Made by a program: the position numbers and the translations under genes. From JBHIBA01 sp046758845 (GTDB lineage Bacteria > UBA8248 > JACPRG01 > G963555815), in contig JBHIBA010000137.1 of the NCBI GenBank assembly GCA_046758845.1, positions 1 to 11,488 of the forward strand: a stretch of 11,488 nucleotides of DNA, written 5' to 3'. The number at the start of each line of letters is the position of its first letter. Positions within the stretch are counted from its first letter, which is position 1. Below the pieces are notes generated by a model that saw only the letters and a program-made list of their open reading frames with translations, was not told the DNA's origin and did not search any database. Positions 6,996 to 11,488 of the stretch are shown here, piece after piece.

Positions 6996-8252
6996 ATGGA
7001 CTACCACGTAAAAGACCTCGCCCTGGCGGACAAAGGGGCCCTTCGAGTGGAGTGGGCCTCCCGCTCCATGCCCGCACTGGCCACCATCCAGGCCCGGTTC
7101 GCGCAGGAGCGGCCGCTGGAAGGGTTGCGCATCGCGGCGTGCCTTCACGTCACCACCGAGACGGCCGCCCTGGCCCTTACGTTGCAAGCGGGGGGGGCCG
7201 ATCTCAGGCTTTGCGCCTCGAACCCGCTCAGCACGCAGGATGACATCGCGGCCTGCCTGGTGAAAACCAACGAGATGTCCGTTTTCGCCATCAAAGGCGA
7301 GGACAACGAGACCTACTACCAGCACATCTCCTCCGCCCTGGAATTCGCCCCCCACATCACCCTGGACGACGGGGCCGACCTGGTCTCCACCCTCCACAGC
7401 GAACGGAAAAATCTCCTGCCCCAAGTTCTGGGCGGCACGGAGGAGACGACGACGGGCGTGATCCGCCTGCGCAGCATGGCCGAAAGCGGCGTCCTGGCCT
7501 ATCCCATCGTCTCGGTCAACGACGCCCAGACCAAACACCTCTTCGACAACCGATACGGCACGGGGCAAAGCACCCTGGACGGCATCGTGCGCGCCACCAA
7601 TCGGCTTCTGGCGGGCTCCACCTTTGTCCTGTCCGGCTACGGTTGGTGCGGCAAGGGCGTGGCCATGCGGGCCCGGGGGTTGGGCGCCAACGTCATCGTG
7701 ACCGAGGTCGACCCCATCCGCGCCCTCGAGGCCCTGATGGACGGGTTCCGCGTCCTTCCCATGAAGGAAGCGGCTCCCGTCGGGGACTTTTTTTGCACGG
7801 TGACGGGGGACATCTCCGTCCTTCGCAGGGAGCACTTCGAGGTCATGCGGGACGGGGCCATCTTGGCGAACTCGGGGCACTTCAACGTGGAGGTGGACCT
7901 GGAGGAGCTGGAGCAAATGGCCGCGGAGAAGCGAAAGCTCCGGGACTTCGTGGAGGAGTATCGGTTGCCGTCAGGGCGGCGAATCATCGTCTTGGGCGAA
8001 GGGCGGCTCATCAACCTGGCCGCCGCCGAGGGTCATCCCAGCAGCGTGATGGACATGAGCTTCGCCAATCAAGCCCTCTCCGTCGAGTACCTGGCGAAGC
8101 ATCACGCAGAGCTGGAAAAGCGCGTCTATCCCGTCCCCGAAGAGATCGACCGGGAGATCGCCCGGCTGAAGCTGGAGGCGGTGGGGGTGCAGATCGACGA
8201 AATCACCGAAAAGCAGGCGGCCTATCTGTCCTCCTGGGAGCACGGTACGTAA
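6996..8252 (+). CDS. ahcY: Adenosylhomocysteinase, short C-terminal form
   Basis: This enzyme hydrolyses S-adenosylhomocysteine to adenosine and homocysteine, relieving product inhibition of methyltransferases. It has 418 residues. Substrate-site motifs are His51 (HVTTETAAL), DDGAD at 124-128, Glu149/Glu150 (GGTEETTTG), and Lys180/Asp184/Asn185 (KHLFDNRYGTGQS). The NAD-binding GYGWCG is at 214-219. The C-terminus is ITEKQAAYLSSWEHGT and lacks the extra tail ending in HYRY. In eukaryotic-type and many proteobacterial enzymes that tail reaches into the neighbouring subunit's NAD site. The protein therefore belongs to the short type known from archaea, thermophiles and several deep-branching bacteria. 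A purine-rich site lies a few bases before ATG 6996. Its place after metK fits the methyl cycle. Confidence 0.96.
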   Translation: MDYHVKDLALADKGALRVEWASRSMPALATIQARFAQERPLEGLRIAACLHVTTETAALALTLQAGGADLRLCASNPLSTQDDIAACLVKTNEMSVFAIKGEDNETYYQHISSALEFAPHITLDDGADLVSTLHSERKNLLPQVLGGTEETTTGVIRLRSMAESGVLAYPIVSVNDAQTKHLFDNRYGTGQSTLDGIVRATNRLLAGSTFVLSGYGWCGKGVAMRARGLGANVIVTEVDPIRALEALMDGFRVLPMKEAAPVGDFFCTVTGDISVLRREHFEVMRDGAILANSGHFNVEVDLEELEQMAAEKRKLRDFVEEYRLPSGRRIIVLGEGRLINLAAAEGHPSSVMDMSFANQALSVEYLAKHHAELEKRVYPVPEEIDREIARLKLEAVGVQIDEITEKQAAYLSSWEHGT

Positions 8253-8542
8253 CGATTTTTCCGAAGGGGCCCCTGGGCGCGGTGTCGCGCGCAATCCAGC
8301 GGGGGAGTAGACGACTGGAAGGGGCGCATTCTCGAACCGGGGAGGCGCGCCGGGACTTGCGCATAACCCGTCAGAAATCCAGATAGGATAAACAGCATTC
8401 CTTGCGCGCATGGGCGCGTGAAGCGCTCCGTCCGAGTCCCCCGGAGACCCGGGAGACGGACCCGAGACGGATTTCGGGGGTCGATGACCCCACCAGCGCT
8501 CAGCCAATAGCTCTTAAAGGCACGACGGGAGGACAGTGGCAG
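8253..8542 (+). other. ahcY-mrp intergenic region (290 bp)
   Basis: No gene, tRNA or riboswitch is recognisable here. The first part holds small GC palindromes (AGGGGCCCCT near 8265-8274; GCGCG-GTGT-CGCGC at 8277-8290) without a T tract, so a terminator for ahcY is not evident. The only AT-richer stretch is about 8360-8400, with a TAGGAT hexamer at 8384-8389 resembling a -10 box and TTGCGC at 8357-8362 too far away (21 bp) to be a good -35. A 6-bp stem GGGGTC-GAT-GACCCC lies at 8477-8491. The mrp Shine-Dalgarno (GGGAGG) is at 8528-8533. The mrp frame is open back to 8402, but that extension looks non-coding. Confidence 0.4.
8357..8389 (+). promoter_or_regulatory. Weak candidate promoter for mrp
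   Basis: TAGGAT (8384-8389) matches 4 of 6 bases of a sigma-70 -10 box, in the only AT-enriched patch of the gap. The best upstream hexamer, TTGCGC (8357-8362), matches 3 of 6 and is 21 bp away, longer than the usual 16-18. This is a position for a start-site search, not a firm call. Confidence 0.2.
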
Positions 8543-9661
8543 ATGGCCAATCAGTCCGTGACGGAAGAGCAAGTGTTGAACTCCCTGCGGCGCATCACGG
8601 ACCCGGACCTGGGTCGGGACATTGTTTCCCTGGGGTTCGTGAAAGACATCAAGATCAAGGGTTCGCAAGTGGCCTTCACCATCGAACTGACGACGCCCGC
8701 CTGTCCCGTCAAGGATCAGATGAAGGCCCAGGCCGAGCAATTCGCGGGAGAGACCCCGGGCGTGGAACAAGTCTCCGTGAACCTGACGGCGAAAGTCCCT
8801 CAGGGCCGGATCACCCCTGACCGGCAGGCCGTTCAGGGGGTGAAAAACATCGTGGCGGTGGCCAGCGGGAAGGGGGGCGTCGGCAAGTCCACCGTCGCGG
8901 TCAACCTCGCCCTGGCCCTTTCCCAGTTCGGGGCCGCCGTCGGCCTGATGGACTCGGACATCTACGGCCCCAGCATCCCGCTGATGATGAACGTTTCCGG
9001 ACAGCCGCGCGTCGGCCAGGGAAACCTGATCCTCCCCATGCAAAACTACGGGGTGAAGCTGATGTCGATGGGCTTCCTCATCGGAGACCGGGACGACACG
9101 CCCATCATCTGGCGCGGCCCGATGGTCATCCAGGCGGTGACCCAGTTTATTCAAAACGTGGACTGGGGAGAATTGGACTACCTGGTCGTCGACATGCCCC
9201 CGGGGACCGGTGACGCCCACTTGACCTTGACCCAGAAGGTCCCCCTCACCGGCGCGATCATCGTCACCACCCCCCAGGAAATTGCCTTGTTGGACGCGAA
9301 AAAAGGCCTTCAGATGTTCAACAAGGTGGAGACCCCCATTCTGGGGATCATCGAAAACATGAGCTATTTCCTTTGCCCCCACTGCGGAGAGCGGTCGGAA
9401 GTGTTCGATTACGGCGGCGGGCAGCGGATGGCCAGTCGGTATGACGTCTCCTTCCTGGGTGAAATCCCGCTGGACGTTCGGGTCCGGGAGCTCGGCGATG
9501 ACGGAAGGCCCATCGTGTACGCCGAGCCCGACTCTCCGGTCGCCGAGGCGTTCCGCAAGGTGGCGACCGCTGCGGCGGCCCGGATCAGCATCATCAATAT
9601 CGGCAGAGGGACGGCGGACAAGCCGGAATCTCAGGCCTTCATCCCCATCAAGGTGGGGTGA
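8543..9661 (+). CDS. mrp: Iron-sulfur cluster carrier protein, Mrp/ApbC family P-loop ATPase
   Basis: Members of this family bind and transfer 4Fe-4S clusters and hydrolyse ATP in the cytosol. The 372-residue protein has an N-terminal MIP18/DUF59 domain (about residues 8-85, ITDPDLGRDIVSLGFVKDI). A MinD-like ATPase follows: the deviant Walker A GKGGVGKST at residues 109-117, then DSDIYGPSIP, VVDMPPGTGDAHLTL, and the CPHC pair Cys278/Cys281 that bridges the cluster at the dimer interface. The ATG at 8543 follows a good Shine-Dalgarno and begins just before the MIP18 domain. The open frame upstream to 8402 is Arg/Pro-rich and is rejected. It follows ahcY after a 290-bp gap, so it may have its own promoter. 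Assignment is very secure; client proteins are unknown. Confidence 0.96.
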   Translation: MANQSVTEEQVLNSLRRITDPDLGRDIVSLGFVKDIKIKGSQVAFTIELTTPACPVKDQMKAQAEQFAGETPGVEQVSVNLTAKVPQGRITPDRQAVQGVKNIVAVASGKGGVGKSTVAVNLALALSQFGAAVGLMDSDIYGPSIPLMMNVSGQPRVGQGNLILPMQNYGVKLMSMGFLIGDRDDTPIIWRGPMVIQAVTQFIQNVDWGELDYLVVDMPPGTGDAHLTLTQKVPLTGAIIVTTPQEIALLDAKKGLQMFNKVETPILGIIENMSYFLCPHCGERSEVFDYGGGQRMASRYDVSFLGEIPLDVRVRELGDDGRPIVYAEPDSPVAEAFRKVATAAAARISIINIGRGTADKPESQAFIPIKVG

Positions 9662-9750
9662 GGTCGTAAAGGCCTCCTGGCGCAGAGGGTTGAACCGCCT
9701 ACCGGGGACATCACTTTCTGGAGGATTCCCTGTTTCTATCTCCAATGGCT

Positions 9751-9776
9751 GTAGCGCGGAGGCTTCAGCCTCCGCC
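9751..9776 (+). repeat. Left REP arm
   Basis: It begins GTAGC, followed by the palindromic stem 9756-9764/9767-9775 with TC at the centre. It is identical to the reverse complement of the right arm. A T run (9780-9783) follows four bases after the stem. Confidence 0.8.
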
Positions 9777-9864
9777 GTCTTTTCCTGCGGCGGCATTCGG
9801 AGTGGACATGCATGCGCTGGCCCTTCGGCCGATTGGCAGCTGAGCGCGGCAAAGTAACATTCTT

Positions 9865-9890
9865 GGCGGAGGCTGAAGCCTCCGCGCTAC
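9865..9890 (-). repeat. Right REP arm (inverted)
   Basis: On the minus strand it begins GTAGC at 9890 and carries the same palindrome at 9866-9885, with no mismatch to the left arm. A T run (9892-9895) follows on the plus strand. The arm lies within the longest possible reading frame of the downstream lipoprotein, which argues that the protein starts later. Confidence 0.8.
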
Positions 9891-9932
9891 CTTTTCATGC
9901 AACGAATTCATCGCGAAGGGCGCGAGAGACGC

Positions 9933-9949
9933 GGAAGGGAGTCTCGTTG
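9933..9949 (+). promoter_or_regulatory. Ribosome-binding site supporting the TTG start of the lipoprotein
   Basis: GGAAGGGAG at 9933-9941 lies 5 bases before TTG 9947, in frame with the signal peptide. No ATG or GTG occurs in frame between the right REP arm and the hydrophobic segment, so this is the best available start. Confidence 0.55.
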
Positions 9950-11464
9950 CCCCCTGACTTTTCGTCCTCCTGGCTCTTTTGCGAATTCAATTCCTTCGGG
10001 TTCCATCACCGGGCGGTCTGTTCGGCGTGCCTGACCCTATCTCTCCTCTTCCTCCTTTCCGCCTGTGCGGCCCCGCCAAAAGAGGAGACGGATGGGCGAT
10101 CCGGGCCCTTGGCCCGCGTTGACCTTCTAGTAACCCCCGAGGCCGGAGGGACCCCCTTTAAGGCGGAAGGGATCTCTGTAACGCTCGCCGAACAAAAAGG
10201 AGCCGAGCTCTTCATTCGGGAAATGGAGGCTGCCGGACCCCTGAAGGACATCCGCTTCGCCTTCCGATGGCTACCAGCCTTCCTTCCAAGACCTTCCCCC
10301 CCGCCCGGCTACGAAACGCTCTCCGGCCGGACAGTTCATCCGGACGGCGAGACATCCCCTCCGGAGAGAGTGGCGATTCCCCGTCCGTCCAGTTCGCCCG
10401 ACCCCAGCGAGAAGGCGGACCCGGAGCTCGCGACCGCGGGGCAGTATGTCAGCGCAAATCTGGCTGACCGCACCGCCCTGGCCCTCCGTCCCCAGAGGCT
10501 GCCCACCCTTTCCTGCGGCCCCGGCGTTCCCGGCAAAGAAGTGATCTCGCTCATCGGTCTGGCCAGCGGTGCGGCGCGTAAGGCCCTTTTGATCCTCAGC
10601 CGGGAAGGTGAGCGCGAGCTGACGCTGGTCTCCGACGGGACGGCTTATGGAAGAAGAGGTCGGCAGGCGGTCGGCCGGATCGCCGATGAGCTGGGCCTGC
10701 GGGTCCGTTCGGTGGTGGTTCCTTCGGGGGACTGGAAAGAGCTTCGGGGCGTGTTCAGGACAGGCGGGTCTCTTCCCGTCCTGGCCTGGCTCGACCGGCA
10801 GGGCGCGGAGAGGATCGTTCGGGCCGCCCGGGAGGCCGCCTACGCGGCCCCCCTTCTCCTGGGCCCGGCCGCGGTCCATCCCCTTCTGGCCGCCGCGCCG
10901 CAACTCCGCTTGTCGGAAGAGGAAATGAAGCCGCCGCGCGGTGAGCCGGACGAGGTCATCTTGGCCATCGGCCATAAACTGGCGGTAGCGGGCGCGCTGC
11001 CGTCCGAGGATCCGCTGAAAGAAAAACTGGAGAGATTCCGGTACGTCTATGAGTTGGCATATCGCGCCCCCCCTCCCCTTCCCTCCGTCTGTGCGTACGA
11101 CGCCCTGCTCTTCCTGTCGGAATCTCTGCTTCAGGCGGCGGACCCCAAGTCCACCCAAAGCCTGGTCGCGCGAGCCCTGAGCCGGATGCCGGAGCGGGAC
11201 ACGTTCGAAGGAACGCTGGGCACGTACCACTTTTCCGGCGCGGGCGGATGGCTCAACCGGGAAGGAAGGCTCGGCGAAGAATCCTTCGTTCTCCTCCGCG
11301 CGCAAAAGGAAAAATGGACCCCTGTGAACGGTCCGGGCGAGCGGTTAACCGGCTTCAAGGACAAATCGTTCACGGCGACGCGCGCCCTGTCCCCCCTCCT
11401 CACGGTCCGCGACGAAAGCGTCCCTCAGGGTGAGGCGACCGTCCCTGTAAGCATCAGGAGATGA
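9947..11464 (+). CDS. Lipoprotein with type 1 periplasmic-binding-protein fold
   Basis: Exported lipoprotein of 505 residues if started at TTG 9947. A hydrophobic stretch (CLTLSLLFLL) ends in lipobox LSAC, with lipidated Cys40, so it should be anchored in an inner or outer membrane facing the periplasm. The body resembles Leu/Ile/Val-type binding proteins: GAELFIREMEAAGPL, the interdomain LTLVSDGTAYGRRGRQAVGRIADELG segment, and a C-terminal FEGTLGTYHFS followed by FVLLRAQKEKWTPV. About 90 Pro/Ser-rich residues interrupt the first lobe, so it is divergent. Relatives include ABC-transporter receptors and LpoA-like penicillin-binding-protein activators; no permease gene is visible to decide. TTG 9947 has a Shine-Dalgarno (9933-9941) 5 bases upstream. 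ATG 9812 would put the signal peptide 80 residues in and lies inside the repeat. Confidence 0.78.
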   Translation: MPPDFSSSWLFCEFNSFGFHHRAVCSACLTLSLLFLLSACAAPPKEETDGRSGPLARVDLLVTPEAGGTPFKAEGISVTLAEQKGAELFIREMEAAGPLKDIRFAFRWLPAFLPRPSPPPGYETLSGRTVHPDGETSPPERVAIPRPSSSPDPSEKADPELATAGQYVSANLADRTALALRPQRLPTLSCGPGVPGKEVISLIGLASGAARKALLILSREGERELTLVSDGTAYGRRGRQAVGRIADELGLRVRSVVVPSGDWKELRGVFRTGGSLPVLAWLDRQGAERIVRAAREAAYAAPLLLGPAAVHPLLAAAPQLRLSEEEMKPPRGEPDEVILAIGHKLAVAGALPSEDPLKEKLERFRYVYELAYRAPPPLPSVCAYDALLFLSESLLQAADPKSTQSLVARALSRMPERDTFEGTLGTYHFSGAGGWLNREGRLGEESFVLLRAQKEKWTPVNGPGERLTGFKDKSFTATRALSPLLTVRDESVPQGEATVPVSIRR

Positions 11465-11488
11465 GGGGGAAGGAATCGCGGATTCCCA
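11461..11488 (+). CDS. Possible start of a further gene, cut by the right edge
   Basis: An ATG at 11461 overlaps the lipoprotein stop as ATGA, with AGGAG directly before it, and runs open to the window end (MRGKESRIP). The Shine-Dalgarno has no spacing, so this may be chance. Alternatively GGGGGAAGGA (11464-11473) serves a gene starting beyond the edge, or the stem GGAATC-GCG-GATTCC (11472-11486) begins a terminator. Nine residues are too few to identify a product. Confidence 0.2.
11472..11486 (+). other. Small stem-loop at the right edge
   Basis: GGAATC (11472-11477) and GATTCC (11481-11486) are perfect inverted 6-mers around GCG, starting eight bases after the lipoprotein stop. The window ends two bases later, so it cannot be seen whether a T tract follows, which would make it a terminator. 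Confidence 0.35.

Larger units (their letters stand above)
9751..9890. repeat. REPIN-like element: two inverted REP units, 140 bp
   Basis: Bases 9751-9776 and 9865-9890 are perfect 26-bp inverted copies of each other, separated by 88 bp. Each arm starts at its outer edge with GTAG and contains an internal 20-base palindrome, GCGGAGGCTTCAGCCTCCGC, a 9-bp stem around two bases. GTAG followed by a hairpin is the hallmark of REP sequences recognised by REP-associated tyrosine transposases (RAYTs), and a closely spaced inverted pair is a REPIN. The spacer has further pairing (GCGCT 9814-9818 with AGCGC 9843-9847). No RAYT is in the window. The structure is seen directly; mobility and genomic copy number are inference. 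A simpler MITE or a bidirectional terminator are alternatives. Confidence 0.8.
9662..9946 (+). other. mrp-lipoprotein intergenic region (285 bp)
   Basis: The gap holds the REPIN-like element at 9751-9890 and little else. Bases 9662-9750 show no promoter I would defend. Bases 9891-9946 lead into a purine-rich Shine-Dalgarno (GGAAGGGAG, 9933-9941). ATG 9812, which opens the longest frame into the next gene, lies inside the repeat. After each repeat hairpin there is a similar ten-base stretch, CTTTTCCTGC (9779-9788) and CTTTTCATGC (9891-9900). These could act as weak terminator tails for mrp. Confidence 0.5.

Noticed and set aside
8461..8500. tRNA T-arm-like hairpin
   Set aside because: A GGGGG stem with a 7-base loop can be drawn, but the loop lacks TTCRA and no acceptor, D or anticodon arms can be assembled around it.
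8402..8542. N-terminal extension of mrp to 8402
   Set aside because: The added residues are Arg/Pro-rich with no homology; ATG 8543 has a good Shine-Dalgarno and precedes the MIP18 domain directly.
8222..9796. 524-codon open frame on the minus strand across mrp
   Set aside because: It is antisense to a complete, highly conserved mrp; its translation is rich in His/Gly/Arg/Asp with no recognisable domain, as expected from GC-biased third positions.
10271..11305. 344-codon minus-strand frame opposite the lipoprotein gene
   Set aside because: The plus-strand frame has a signal peptide, lipobox and a recognisable fold; the minus frame has none of these.
1..11488. CRISPR array, insertion sequence or phage module
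   Set aside because: No spaced direct repeats, transposase, integrase or phage genes were seen; the only repeat structure is the REPIN at 9751-9890.

Overview
The window is 11.5 kb of GC-rich bacterial chromosome with every recognisable gene on the + strand. Gene content points to a Gram-negative bacterium: it has sigma-54, a long-form hibernation factor, an HprK-controlled partial PTS and a lipobox lipoprotein. The order rpoN-hpf-hprK-EIIA-ptsH-ptsI-metK-ahcY resembles clusters known from Deltaproteobacteria (Desulfobacterota) and related phyla such as Nitrospirota and Methylomirabilota. The sequence alone does not let me choose among these.

Region 1 (1-5734) is a regulatory cluster. It begins with the 3' nine-tenths of rpoN, cut by the left edge. 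Next come long-form hpf, hprK, a stand-alone mannose-family EIIA, ptsH (HPr) and ptsI (EI). The four PTS genes overlap each other by 4-14 bp and look translationally coupled. HPr carries both the EI-phosphorylated His and the HprK-phosphorylated Ser. No EIIB or EIIC permease is present, so the system reads as a regulatory rather than sugar-transporting PTS. The ptsN and rapZ genes that sit near rpoN-hpf in enterobacteria are absent.

Region 2 (5789-8252) holds metK and ahcY, 54 bp and then 43 bp downstream of the PTS genes. Together they make S-adenosylmethionine and remove the S-adenosylhomocysteine that methylation releases. No riboswitch fits in the short gaps.

Region 3 (8253-9661) is a 290-bp gap followed by mrp (apbC family), a P-loop ATPase of iron-sulfur cluster handling with an N-terminal MIP18-like domain.

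Region 4 (9662-11488) starts with a 285-bp gap containing the most distinctive non-coding object in the window: a 140-bp REPIN-like element bounded by perfect 26-bp inverted arms. Each arm starts with GTAG and contains its own 9-bp-stem palindrome. After it comes a lipoprotein related to type 1 periplasmic binding proteins (Leu/Ile/Val-binding or LpoA-like). Its likely start is a TTG outside the repeat. The last 28 bases may begin another overlapping gene.

I saw no tRNA, rRNA, CRISPR array, insertion sequence or credible minus-strand gene. The genes are mostly ordinary. The items most worth a second look are the REPIN, the altered EI active-site motif, the streamlined PTS cluster, and the stem-loop between the Shine-Dalgarno and start of hprK.
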